Below, one piece after another: positions 1-6,525 of a stretch of 27,859 bases of DNA (positions are counted from its first letter, which is position 1; each line of letters opens with the position of its first letter). Source of the DNA: CBFHWY01 sp965659675 (GTDB lineage Bacteria > Bacteroidota > Bacteroidia > Flavobacteriales_G > Salibacteraceae). Location: NCBI GenBank assembly GCA_965659675.1, contig CBFHWY010000031.1, forward strand, positions 1 through 27,859, read 5' to 3'. Position numbers and translations under genes: made by a program. The notes under the pieces were generated by a model that was not told the DNA's origin, did no database searches, and saw only the letters and a program-made list of their open reading frames with translations.

Positions 1-1321
1 TCATACGCTCGCGAATCGTTCTTGCCATTCTTGCCAATCCAACTCCAAACTGGTTGTAAAGCTGTTCACCAACTGTACGAACCCTCCTGTTGCTCAGGTG
101 GTCAATATCATCCACATCAGCCTTTGAGTTGATCAACTCGATAAGGTACTTGATGATCTCAATGATATCCTGTTTGGTCAGGATCTTGGTTTCCATATCA
201 ACATCCAGGTTCAATTTCTTATTGATCCTGTAACGTCCTACTTCTCCAAGGTCGTACCGCTTATCGGAGAAGAACAACTTATCGATCACACCACGAGCAG
301 TTTCTTCGTCTGGTGGCTCGGAGTTTCTAATTGTTCTATAGATGTGCTCTACCGCTTCAATTTCAGAGTTAGAAGGGTCTTTTTGGAGTGTATTGTAAAT
401 GATTGCGTAGTCCGCAGTATTCGCATCCTCCTTATGGAGAAGGATGGTTTTAGAGCCTGAGTCAAGGATCTCCTCAACATGTTCTTTTTCGAGTACAGTT
501 TCACGATCGATCACTACTTCGTTACGCTCGATAGAAACAACTTCACCTGTATCCTCATCAACGAAATCTTCGATCCATGATTTTAGCACCCTGGCAGCAA
601 GCTTTCTTCCAACTGCCTTGTTCAATTGTGTTTTGTTCACTTTGATCTCATCGGCCAAACCGAAGATCTCAAGAATGTCTTTATCACTTTCGTATCCGAT
701 AGCTCTAAGGAGGGTAGTTACCGGTAATTTCTTTTTACGATCGATGTAGGCAAACATCACATTGTTGATGTCTGTCGCAAATTCGATCCATGATCCTTTG
801 AACGGAATGATTCGCGCTGAATACAGCTTGGTACCATTGGCATGGAAACTATGACCAAAGAATACACCAGGAGAACGGTGTAGCTGAGATACCACGATTC
901 TTTCAGCACCATTGATGATGAAAGAGCCTTTTGGGGTCATGTAAGGAATAGTTCCCAAATAAACATCCTGCACGATCGTTTCAAAATCCTCGTGTTCAGG
1001 ATCCGTACAGTAAAGTTTAAGTTTTGCTTTTAGCGGAACACTGTAAGTCAAACCTCGCTCAATACACTCTTCCATAGAGTAACGAGGAGGGTCCACGAAA
1101 TAATCGAGGAACTCCAACACGAAGTTGTTACGTGAATCCGTGATTGGGAAATTCTCACTGAACACCTTGTATAGACCCTCAGCTTCTCTGTTATCGGGAG
1201 AAGTTTCTAATTGAAAAAAGTCCTTAAAGGATTTTACCTGAATGTCGAGAAAATCGGGGAAATCAAGGGTGTTCTTGGTGTTCCCGAATCGAATTCTTTC
1301 CTGGATGTTTTGACCGGCCAT
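1..1321 (-). CDS. rpoB: RNA polymerase beta subunit, N-terminal 440 residues (cut by window start)
   Basis: This is the beta subunit of the core RNA polymerase, which with beta-prime forms the catalytic cleft. The reading frame begins with ATG at 1319-1321 (protein start MAGQNIQERIRFG) and stays open to base 1, giving about 440 residues of a protein normally near 1,270 in this phylum. Recognisable pieces are the N-terminal protrusion with the segment RSPGVFFGH, the lobe, and near the cut the fork-region stretch DDIDHLSNRRVRTVGEQL. The rifampicin cluster I would lie just outside the window. It follows rplL after about 100 bases that contain a strong hairpin, the usual rplJL-rpoBC arrangement. 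Identification is secure; only the C-terminal two thirds are missing. Confidence 0.97.
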   Translation of the reverse strand, partial: MAGQNIQERIRFGNTKNTLDFPDFLDIQVKSFKDFFQLETSPDNREAEGLYKVFSENFPITDSRNNFVLEFLDYFVDPPRYSMEECIERGLTYSVPLKAKLKLYCTDPEHEDFETIVQDVYLGTIPYMTPKGSFIINGAERIVVSQLHRSPGVFFGHSFHANGTKLYSARIIPFKGSWIEFATDINNVMFAYIDRKKKLPVTTLLRAIGYESDKDILEIFGLADEIKVNKTQLNKAVGRKLAARVLKSWIEDFVDEDTGEVVSIERNEVVIDRETVLEKEHVEEILDSGSKTILLHKEDANTADYAIIYNTLQKDPSNSEIEAVEHIYRTIRNSEPPDEETARGVIDKLFFSDKRYDLGEVGRYRINKKLNLDVDMETKILTKQDIIEIIKYLIELINSKADVDDIDHLSNRRVRTVGEQLYNQFGVGLARMARTIRERM

Positions 1322-1367
1322 TGTATTCCGAATAATATTTTACTTCAAATGATATATCTATAAACAC

Positions 1368-1402
1368 AGAAGGGTTTAGCCCTCAGGGGGACTAAACCTT
1401 CT
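1368..1402 (-). promoter_or_regulatory. Hairpin in the rplL-rpoB gap, possible attenuator or processing site
   Basis: On the minus strand AGAAGG-TTTAG is matched by CTAAA-CCTTCT with one bulged base, and the centre can add further G:C pairs. No U-run follows, so it is not a standard full terminator. It lies about 20 nt after the rplL stop and 46 nt before the rpoB start, in the only large gap between the ribosomal protein genes and rpoB. In E. coli the same interval carries a partial terminator and an RNase III site; a similar role here is inferred. Confidence 0.5.
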
Positions 1403-1422
1403 ATAATTTTCTGTATTGAGCC

Positions 1423-1806
1423 TTACTTAAGCTCAACTTCCGCACCTACTTCTTCCAACTGAGCTTTAAGCGCTTCTGCCTCATCTTTAGGCACGCCTTC
1501 CTTAATTGGGCTTGGTGCGTTATCTACTAGATCTTTAGCCTCTTTTAGACCTTGACCTGTAAGTTCTTTCACGAGCTTAACTACTTTAAGTTTAGAAGCT
1601 CCACCGCTCTTCAACACTACGTCGAATTCTGATTTTGCATCTCCAGCATCGCCTTCACCGCCTCCGGCTGCAGGTCCAGCAGCAACTGCAACAGCAGCAG
1701 CAGCAGGTTCAATACCGTGTTCTTCCTTTAGATAGTCAGCTAGTTCACTTACTTCTTTTACAGTCAGGTTTACTAGTTGATCGGCTATTTCTTTGATATC
1801 CGCCAT
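1423..1806 (-). CDS. rplL: 50S ribosomal protein L7/L12 (bL12)
   Basis: This is the multicopy stalk protein of the large subunit, which recruits and stimulates translational GTPases such as EF-Tu and EF-G. Its 127 residues show the standard order. An N-terminal dimerisation helix pair (about 1-32) binds the L10 helix. A flexible Ala/Gly hinge rich in AAAAVAVAAGPAAGGG follows (about 34-55). The C-terminal globular domain contains KLKVVKLVKELTGQGLKEAK and ends VGAEVELK. The ATG start agrees with the family. It lies 26 nt downstream of rplJ, its binding partner, so the two are co-transcribed; the hairpin beyond its stop may reduce read-through into rpoB. Confidence 0.98.
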   Translation of the reverse strand: MADIKEIADQLVNLTVKEVSELADYLKEEHGIEPAAAAVAVAAGPAAGGGEGDAGDAKSEFDVVLKSGGASKLKVVKLVKELTGQGLKEAKDLVDNAPSPIKEGVPKDEAEALKAQLEEVGAEVELK

Positions 1807-1832
1807 TATATCCGTATTTGAATTATTACTTT

Positions 1833-2360
1833 TTAATTATTTGCTTTTTCCTCAAGCGCTTTAAGCAGCCCCGAGACAGTCTGCTGACTCGATTGTAGTC
1901 CTGAGACCACATTCTTCATCGGCGACTGAAGTAGTAAGATAATGTCTCCAATCAACTCGTCTTTCGACTTCAATGAAGCCAATTGTTCGAGTTTCTCGTC
2001 TCCGACATATACCGATTCTTCAACATATGCTGCTTTCAGTATCGGCTTATCTTCCTTCTTACGGAACTCCTTGATCAATTTCGCAGGAGCGTTACCCACT
2101 TCGGAGAACATGATTGAAGTATTTCCTTTGAGCACATCATAGAGCTCAGAGAAATCCTTGTCCTCAACTTTCTCCATCGCTTTGCGAAGAAGTGTATTCT
2201 TAACCACCTTTAAAGAGACCTCTTTGTTAAAAGCCATTCTTCTAAGCTTGTTAGAAGTTTCGACTGGTAATTCAGAGATATCAGCCAGATAGAAGATACT
2301 CTTCTCCTGAAGCTCGCCTGCGAGCTGATCTATTGCCTGGGTTTTTTCTTCTTTTGTCAT
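1833..2360 (-). CDS. rplJ: 50S ribosomal protein L10 (uL10)
   Basis: L10 is the base of the ribosomal stalk, anchoring L12 dimers and contacting 23S rRNA together with L11. The 175-residue product matches the family in length and pattern: an N-terminal rRNA-binding domain (MTKEEKTQAIDQLAGEL, then VVKNTLLRKAME near residues 53-64) and a C-terminal helix (from about 140) that carries L12. It sits between rplA and rplL, as in most bacteria. The 30-nt leader has a strong ribosome-binding sequence GAGGAGG placed unusually far (23 nt) from the ATG, separated by a small perfect hairpin. L10-L12 autoregulation of its own mRNA is known in E. coli; whether this leader is the target here is open. Confidence 0.98.
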   Translation of the reverse strand: MTKEEKTQAIDQLAGELQEKSIFYLADISELPVETSNKLRRMAFNKEVSLKVVKNTLLRKAMEKVEDKDFSELYDVLKGNTSIMFSEVGNAPAKLIKEFRKKEDKPILKAAYVEESVYVGDEKLEQLASLKSKDELIGDIILLLQSPMKNVVSGLQSSQQTVSGLLKALEEKANN

Positions 2361-2370
2361 AAACGCAAAA

Positions 2371-2390
2371 GTTTCTTGTGAAACCTCCTC
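2371..2390 (-). promoter_or_regulatory. rplJ leader: distant ribosome-binding site followed by a small hairpin
   Basis: Reading the minus strand, GAGGAGG (2384-2390) directly follows the rplA stop. It overlaps by one base the perfect inverted repeat GTTTC-ACAA-GAAAC (2371-2384). The linear distance from GAGGAGG to the rplJ ATG is 23 nt, too long for normal initiation. If the hairpin forms, the effective distance falls to about 10 nt. The sequence features are seen directly; the functional reading is inference. Confidence 0.4.
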
Positions 2391-3083
2391 TTAGGAAGCA
2401 ATTGATTTGGTTTCTATATTAATACCAGGACTCATTGTGCTGGACATTGAGATGCTTCTCACGTATGCACCTTTCGCCGCAGCAGGTTTGAGCTTGATTA
2501 TTGTTTGTAACAGCTCGGAAGCATTTTCGAAAATCTTTTCGGAATCGAAAGAGGTCTTACCAACAGAAGCATGGATAATTCCAAACTTATCTACTCGGAA
2601 ATCGATCTTTCCTTTCTTCACATCAGAGATAGCTTTCCCAACCTCCATTGTAACGGTTCCGGTCTTTGGGTTCGGCATCAAACCTCTTGGACCAAGAATA
2701 CGTCCAAGGGCTCCAACTTTACCCATAACAGATGGCATTGTGATGATCACATCAATGTCGGTCCATCCTTTTTTAATCTTTTCTACGTACTCATCCAGTC
2801 CAACATGGTCAGCTCCGGCAGCTTTCGCTTCCTCTTCCTTATCAGGGGTGCAGAGACAAAGAACACGAACGTTCTTTCCTGTACCATGAGGAAGTGTAAC
2901 CACCCCTCTTACCATTTGGTTGGATTTACGCGGATCAACTCCAAGTCTGATACTCATATCTACTGAAGCATCAAATTTCTCAGAGGAGATCTCCTTTACC
3001 AAATCAGCAGCTTCTTTTAGGCTGTAAGGACGTTCCTCTACCTTTTCCATTGCTGCTTTTCTATTTTTACTGAGCTTAGTCAT
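2391..3083 (-). CDS. rplA: 50S ribosomal protein L1 (uL1)
   Basis: L1 forms the mobile L1 stalk that guides deacylated tRNA out of the E site, and in many bacteria it represses its own operon by binding the mRNA. The 230-residue product has the typical N-terminal start MTKLSKNRKAAMEKV. It also has the conserved segments VDMSIRLGVDPRKSNQMVRG, LPHGTGKNVRVLC and the signature ILGPRGLMPNPKTGTVT (about 128-144). It lies 10 nt after rplK and 30 nt before rplJ. Length and start match the family, and nothing unusual is seen in the protein. Confidence 0.98.
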   Translation of the reverse strand: MTKLSKNRKAAMEKVEERPYSLKEAADLVKEISSEKFDASVDMSIRLGVDPRKSNQMVRGVVTLPHGTGKNVRVLCLCTPDKEEEAKAAGADHVGLDEYVEKIKKGWTDIDVIITMPSVMGKVGALGRILGPRGLMPNPKTGTVTMEVGKAISDVKKGKIDFRVDKFGIIHASVGKTSFDSEKIFENASELLQTIIKLKPAAAKGAYVRSISMSSTMSPGINIETKSIAS

Positions 3084-3093
3084 CTCTAATCCC

Positions 3094-3516
3094 TTATTTT
3101 ACTGTGATTCCCATGCTTCTTGCAGTACCTGCAACCATTTCCATGGCAGATTCTACTGTAAAGCAATTCAAATCAGGCATTTTTTCTTCTGCAATAGCTC
3201 TTACCTGGTCCTTGGTCACCTTAGCCACTTTCTTTCTGTTTGGCTCACCAGAACCAGACTTTAGTTTTGCCGCTTCCTTCAATTGCACAGCAACTGGTGG
3301 AGTTTTGATTACAAAGTCAAATGACTTATCGGCATAAACCGTAATAATGGTAGGCAGTACTTTTCCCTGCTTATCCTGAGTTCTAGCATTAAACTGCTTA
3401 CAGAACTCCATAATGTTCACACCCTTTGCACCGAGTGCAGGACCAACTGGAGGTGATGGGTTCGCCGCTCCTCCTCTGATCTGTAACTTAATTAATCCAC
3501 TTACTTCTTTTGCCAT
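3094..3516 (-). CDS. rplK: 50S ribosomal protein L11 (uL11)
   Basis: L11 binds the GTPase-associated region of 23S rRNA at the stalk base. The 140-residue product has the N-terminal domain with the hallmark proline-rich segment GGAANPSPPVGPALGAKGVNI (about 15-35, split by a flexible linker from the rest). The C-terminal RNA-binding domain ends MEMVAGTARSMGITVK. It lies 9 nt after nusG and 10 nt before rplA, so the set is one transcript. The ATG start at 3514-3516 fits the conserved N-terminus. Confidence 0.98.
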   Translation of the reverse strand: MAKEVSGLIKLQIRGGAANPSPPVGPALGAKGVNIMEFCKQFNARTQDKQGKVLPTIITVYADKSFDFVIKTPPVAVQLKEAAKLKSGSGEPNRKKVAKVTKDQVRAIAEEKMPDLNCFTVESAMEMVAGTARSMGITVK

Positions 3517-3525
3517 CCTCTTAGA

Positions 3526-4083
3526 TTATTCTTTTTCAACCTGCATATAGCTCAACTCAAGTGGAGTCTTTCTTCCAAAGATCTTCACCATGACCTTGAG
3601 TTTCTTTTTCTCTTCATTGATCTCTTCAATGATTCCAGAGAAGCTGTTAAATGGACCATCGATCACTTTAACATTTTCTCCTACAATAAACGGAATGTTG
3701 ATTTCTTCATCGCTTTCTGCGAGCTCGTCAACTTTTCCGAGAATTCGATTTACTTCTGTTTGTCTTAATGGCATTGGCTCACCGCCTTTTTTACCACCGA
3801 GAAATCCGATCACATTTGTCAGGTTCTTGATCATGTGAGGAACCTCTCCAACCAAAGCAGCTTCGATGAGAACGTAGCCCGGAAAGAAGTTTCTCTCCTT
3901 ACTTACTTTCTTACCGTTTCTGATCTGAAATACTTTCTCAGTTGGAATAAGAACCTGAGACACGTAGTCTCCCATTCTATTTCGGTCTACTTCCATTTCG
4001 ATCAACTCCTTCACCTTTTTCTCCTTACCGCTGATCGCTCGAACGACATACCACTTTTTTGCTATTGTCTTTTCTTCAGCCAT
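3526..4083 (-). CDS. nusG: Transcription termination/antitermination factor NusG
   Basis: NusG (Spt5 family) binds the RNA polymerase clamp and links it to Rho or to ribosomal S10. The 185-residue protein has an N-terminal NGN domain starting near KKWYVVRAISGKEKKVKE and including FFPGYVLIEA (about 66-75). The C-terminal KOW domain is at about 130-185 (VGENVKVIDGPFNSFSGIIEE, ending MQVEKE). It lies 3 nt after secE and 9 nt before rplK. This secE-nusG-rplK order is nearly universal in bacteria. No domain insertion is seen. Confidence 0.98.
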   Translation of the reverse strand: MAEEKTIAKKWYVVRAISGKEKKVKELIEMEVDRNRMGDYVSQVLIPTEKVFQIRNGKKVSKERNFFPGYVLIEAALVGEVPHMIKNLTNVIGFLGGKKGGEPMPLRQTEVNRILGKVDELAESDEEINIPFIVGENVKVIDGPFNSFSGIIEEINEEKKKLKVMVKIFGRKTPLELSYMQVEKE

Positions 4084-4086
4084 AAC

Positions 4087-4284
4087 TTAATTAAAGATGT
4101 TGTTGTAGATCAGTTTCATAAGCTGACCAAATGCAGAGTCCATTAAATAGATGATCGCTGCCACAAGGAATGTTGCCACCAAAACCAGAATCGAGCTTCC
4201 CTGAAGCTGGTTCCATGTTGGCCAGGTCACCTTGTGGATCAACTCATCCCAAGACTCTATAACGTATTTCTTAATTCCGTTCAT
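4087..4284 (-). CDS. secE: Preprotein translocase subunit SecE
   Basis: This is the small essential clamp subunit of the SecYEG channel. The 65-residue product has an amphipathic N-terminal helix with the conserved DELIHKVTWPTWNQL (the KVxWPTW signature, about 14-28) followed by one membrane helix, ILVLVATFLVAAIIYLM. The ATG at 4282-4284 is chosen: an in-frame GTG five codons upstream lies inside the tRNA-Trp gene. A purine-rich AAGAAAGAAG directly precedes the ATG. The tRNA-Trp 3' end is only 12 nt upstream, so tRNA processing would define the 5' end of this mRNA. The single-helix form is normal for the family outside the gamma-proteobacteria. Confidence 0.95.
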   Translation of the reverse strand: MNGIKKYVIESWDELIHKVTWPTWNQLQGSSILVLVATFLVAAIIYLMDSAFGQLMKLIYNNIFN

Positions 4285-4296
4285 CTTCTTTCTTCG

Positions 4297-4369
4297 CACG
4301 GGTGGTAAGATTCGAACTCACGACCTTTGGTTTTGGAGACCACTGCTCTACCAACTGAGCTACACCCGT
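4297..4369 (-). tRNA. tRNA-Trp (anticodon CCA)
   Basis: The minus strand folds as a 73-nt cloverleaf. The acceptor stem ACGGGTG pairs with CACCCGT and the D arm is GCTC...GAGC. The anticodon loop is CTCCAAA with anticodon CCA. The T arm is GTGAG-TTCGAAT-CTTAC and the discriminator is G, as expected for tryptophan. The 3' CCA is not encoded. It lies between tuf and secE and would be cut out of the same transcript. Confidence 0.96.
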
Positions 4370-4370
4370 G

Positions 4371-4405
4371 TATAAACAAGGGGGTAGACCCATAGGGCCT
4401 CCCCC
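4371..4405 (-). terminator. Strong hairpin between tuf and tRNA-Trp, probable partial terminator
   Basis: On the minus strand GGGGG-AGGCCC pairs with GGGTCT-(A)-CCCCC around the loop TAT (4380-4405), giving an 11-bp stem with one bulged A and one G:U pair. The T-rich tract TTGTTTATA (4371-4379) follows. It starts 17 nt after the tuf stop and ends just before tRNA-Trp. Because essential genes lie downstream without another clear promoter, a partial terminator is the likeliest role. Confidence 0.6.
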
Positions 4406-4422
4406 AAGCATACACTTAAGTT

Positions 4423-5610
4423 TTATTCAATAATATCAGTGATCTGACCCGCGCCAACTGTACGTCCACCTTCGCGAATCGCGAACTTAAGACCTTTGTT
4501 GATAGCTACAGGAGCAATTAGATTCACTGTAATTGTAAGGTTATCACCTGGCATTACCATCTCTCTGTCTTCAGGAAGAACGATCTCACCAGTAACGTCT
4601 GTTGTTCTTAGGTAGAACTGCGGACGATAGTTGTTATGGAATGGAGTGTGACGACCACCTTCTTCTTTTTTCAGGATATACACCTCAGCTTTAAATTTCG
4701 TGTGAGGAGTAATTGTTCCTGACTTAGCGATCACCATACCTCTTTTGATGTCTGTTTTCTCGATACCTCTAAGAAGTAGACCAACGTTGTCACCAGCCTC
4801 TCCTCTATCAAGGATCTTACGGAACATCTCAACTCCAGTGATAGTAGAAGTCATTTTATCAGCTTCAAAACCCTGAATCTCAACTTCATCTCCTGTGTTG
4901 ATCACACCGCTTTCAATTCTACCAGTAGCAACTGTACCACGACCAGTAATAGAGAATACATCTTCAATTGGCATCAAGAAGTCCTTGTCTACATCTCTCT
5001 CTGGAAGAGGGATCCATGTATCAACGGCTTCCATCAATGTTTCGATAGTTTCAACCCATTTAGGCTCTCCTTCGAGTCCACCAAGAGCAGATCCTTGAAT
5101 AACCGGAGTATCGTCGCCTTCGTACTCATAGAAATCGAGTAGTTCGCGAATTTCCATCTCAACTAGCTCAAGAAGCTCCTCATCGTCTACCATGTCCACT
5201 TTGTTCATGAACACAACGATCTTAGGTACACCAACCTGACGAGCAAGTAGGATGTGCTCACGAGTTTGTGGCATAGGACCATCCGTCGCAGCAACAACCA
5301 AAATAGCTCCGTCCATCTGTGCAGCACCCGTTACCATGTTCTTTACATAGTCGGCGTGACCTGGACAGTCAACGTGTGCGTAGTGACGATTCTCCGTCTG
5401 ATATTCTACGTGTGAAGTATTGATTGTAATACCTCTTTCTTTCTCTTCCGGTGCGTTATCAATTGCATCGAAATCTCTGTTCTCTGCTAGTCCTTTTCCA
5501 GACAGCACTTTAGTAATGGCCGCTGTCAAAGTTGTCTTACCGTGGTCAACGTGACCAATGGTACCTATATTAACGTGCGGCTTCGAACGATCAAATGTTT
5601 CCTTAGCCAT
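4423..5610 (-). CDS. tuf: Translation elongation factor Tu
   Basis: EF-Tu delivers aminoacyl-tRNA to the ribosome as a GTP complex. The 395-residue product shows all G motifs in order: GHVDHGKT (19-26), the switch I segment RGITIN, DCPGHADY (switch II with its catalytic His), NKVD and SALGG. Domains II and III follow, with GRGTVATGRIESG and GGRHTPFHNNYRPQFY. It lies downstream of four tRNA genes and upstream of tRNA-Trp-secE. The same tRNA set precedes tufB in E. coli. High expression is expected from the promoter upstream of the tRNAs and from the hairpin that follows. A second tuf copy cannot be assessed from this window. Confidence 0.99.
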   Translation of the reverse strand: MAKETFDRSKPHVNIGTIGHVDHGKTTLTAAITKVLSGKGLAENRDFDAIDNAPEEKERGITINTSHVEYQTENRHYAHVDCPGHADYVKNMVTGAAQMDGAILVVAATDGPMPQTREHILLARQVGVPKIVVFMNKVDMVDDEELLELVEMEIRELLDFYEYEGDDTPVIQGSALGGLEGEPKWVETIETLMEAVDTWIPLPERDVDKDFLMPIEDVFSITGRGTVATGRIESGVINTGDEVEIQGFEADKMTSTITGVEMFRKILDRGEAGDNVGLLLRGIEKTDIKRGMVIAKSGTITPHTKFKAEVYILKKEEGGRHTPFHNNYRPQFYLRTTDVTGEIVLPEDREMVMPGDNLTITVNLIAPVAINKGLKFAIREGGRTVGAGQITDIIE

Positions 5611-5669
5611 AGCTATTTTGGTTTATATTAATTAATTGTAATTTATTTAGTTCTAATCTTCATTATGTG

Positions 5670-5741
5670 AGCCAATGACGGGAATTGAACCCGTGACCTC
5701 TTCCTTACCAAGGAAGCGCTCTACCCCTGAGCTACATCGGC
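5670..5741 (-). tRNA. tRNA-Thr (anticodon GGT)
   Basis: This is a 72-nt cloverleaf. The acceptor GCCGATG pairs with CATTGGC (including one G:U pair). The anticodon stem CTTCC/GGAAG encloses loop TTGGTAA with anticodon GGT. The T arm is ACGGG-TTCAATT-CCCGT and the discriminator is T. The CCA end is not encoded. It is the last of four tRNAs before tuf. Confidence 0.96.
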
Positions 5742-5797
5742 AATATCTTCCTAGCTTTTCAGTCTCCTGAATCACATCGGTCAATTACCATAAATTG

Positions 5798-5870
5798 AGC
5801 GGGAGACGAGACTCGAACCCGCGACCCTCAGCTTGGAAGGCTGATGCTCTACCAACTGAGCTACTCCCGC
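5798..5870 (-). tRNA. tRNA-Gly (anticodon TCC)
   Basis: This is a 73-nt cloverleaf. The acceptor GCGGGAG pairs perfectly with CTCCCGC. The anticodon stem TCAGC/GCTGA encloses loop CTTCCAA with anticodon TCC. The T arm is GCGGG-TTCGAGT-CTCGT and the discriminator is T. It is third of the four tRNAs ahead of tuf, with no encoded CCA. Confidence 0.96.
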
Positions 5871-5892
5871 TTTTTAATTCCAATTCTTTTTG

Positions 5893-5974
5893 TGGGGAGA
5901 GCAGGATTCGAACCTACGAAGGCGTAGCCAACAGATTTACAGTCTGTCCTCGTTGACCGCTTGAGTATCTCCCC
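5893..5974 (-). tRNA. tRNA-Tyr (anticodon GTA)
   Basis: This is an 82-nt class II tRNA. The acceptor GGGGAGA pairs with TCTCCCC. The anticodon stem ACAGA/TCTGT encloses loop CTGTAAA with anticodon GTA. A long variable arm precedes the T arm GTAGG-TTCGAAT-CCTGC, and the discriminator is A. Length and long variable arm fit bacterial tRNA-Tyr. Confidence 0.96.
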
Positions 5975-6000
5975 AGCAAAAAATATCTTTCAAAGAACCG

Positions 6001-6074
6001 AGCCGGTGGAGGGATTCGAACCCCCGACCCGCTGATTACAAATCAGCTGCTCTGGCCAACTGAGCTACACCGGC
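6001..6074 (-). tRNA. tRNA-Thr (anticodon TGT)
   Basis: This is a 74-nt cloverleaf. The acceptor GCCGGTG pairs with CACCGGC. The anticodon stem GCTGA/TCAGC encloses loop TTTGTAA with anticodon TGT. The T arm is GGGGG-TTCGAAT-CCCTC and the discriminator is T. It is the first gene of the tRNA-tuf transcription unit, 27 nt downstream of the -7 box. Confidence 0.96.
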
Positions 6075-6101
6075 GCATAACTCTCCCCTAAAAAAGGGTT
6101 G

Positions 6102-6133
6102 CAAATGTATAAAAGTTTGTTTTCCTAAACAAA
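6102..6133 (-). promoter_or_regulatory. Promoter of the tRNA-tuf-ribosomal protein block (Bacteroidota type)
   Basis: On the minus strand a TTTG box (6130-6133) is followed after 20 nt by TACATTTG (6102-6109). This matches the known Bacteroidota housekeeping pattern TTTG-N(17-23)-TAnnTTTG exactly. The expected start is a few bases downstream, about 24 nt before the first tRNA. The TTTG box lies in the T-rich tail of the hpf terminator. Confidence 0.8.
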
Positions 6134-6162
6134 AGAAGCCCTGCTAAATTTTAGAGGGCTTT
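6130..6162 (-). terminator. Rho-independent terminator of the rpsU-xerC-hpf unit
   Basis: On the minus strand AAGCCCT-CTAAA pairs with TTTAG-(C)-AGGGCTT around a very small loop, with one unpaired base. The tail CTTTTGTTT follows. The hairpin begins about 30 nt after the hpf stop codon. The stem is also nearly symmetrical on the plus strand, where no gene ends. Confidence 0.75.
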
Positions 6163-6192
6163 TGTTAAGTAGATGAAAGTGCTTTTAAATCG

Positions 6193-6513
6193 CTAGCCAA
6201 GGTCGAGGCTAACGTGCTTTTGATTTTGCTTCTCTTTGTGCTTCTTTACCTGACGGCGCAAGGCTTCAACGGCACTATCGGTTGCCTCTTCGAAGCTCTT
6301 ACATTGACGTTTTGCGAACAATGAATTACCAGGGATATCCAGGCGGATCTCAGCGATCTTGTTTTCATTATTCTCGGCTTTATCCAGACGCAAGAAAACC
6401 TCACCTTCAATAATGTCGGCATAAATGTTCTCAAGCTTGTCTACTTTTTCCTGAATAAAGTCGATCAGTTTCTGATCTGCATCGAAATGTATGGAGTGAA
6501 TTTTTAGTCTCAT
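6193..6513 (-). CDS. hpf: Ribosome hibernation-promoting factor, short HPF/YfiA family
   Basis: Short HPF/YfiA proteins bind the 30S decoding region and silence ribosomes during starvation or stress. The 106-residue product has the S30AE-type fold pattern: it starts MRLKIHSIHFDADQKLIDFIQEKVDKL, continues with the strand segment EGEVFLRLDKAENNENKIAEIRLDI, and ends with a basic helix, EALRRQVKKHKEKQNQ. It lacks the C-terminal dimerisation domain of long HPF, so it should act as a short form. It is the last gene of the rpsU-xerC-hpf unit, 12 nt after xerC, and is followed by a terminator. RaiA and HPF roles cannot be separated from sequence alone. Confidence 0.93.
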   Translation of the reverse strand: MRLKIHSIHFDADQKLIDFIQEKVDKLENIYADIIEGEVFLRLDKAENNENKIAEIRLDIPGNSLFAKRQCKSFEEATDSAVEALRRQVKKHKEKQNQKHVSLDLG

Positions 6514-6525
6514 AGTTTTTGGATT

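Noticed and set aside
444..749. Plus-strand open frame inside rpoB
   Set aside because: It lies antisense to well-conserved rpoB codons, has a serine/threonine-rich composition typical of reverse-strand reading, and has no recognisable motif.
2407..2966. Two long plus-strand frames opposite rplA
   Set aside because: The minus-strand L1 protein is full length and fully recognisable; these frames have no family resemblance and no start signal.
4285..4299. GTG as an upstream start for secE
   Set aside because: The codon lies inside the tRNA-Trp acceptor region and would be removed on tRNA maturation; the ATG at 4282-4284 gives the standard SecE N-terminus.
5742..5797. Possible extra tRNA or small RNA between tRNA-Thr(GGT) and tRNA-Gly
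   Set aside because: The 56-nt gap is too short for a tRNA and shows no convincing stem.
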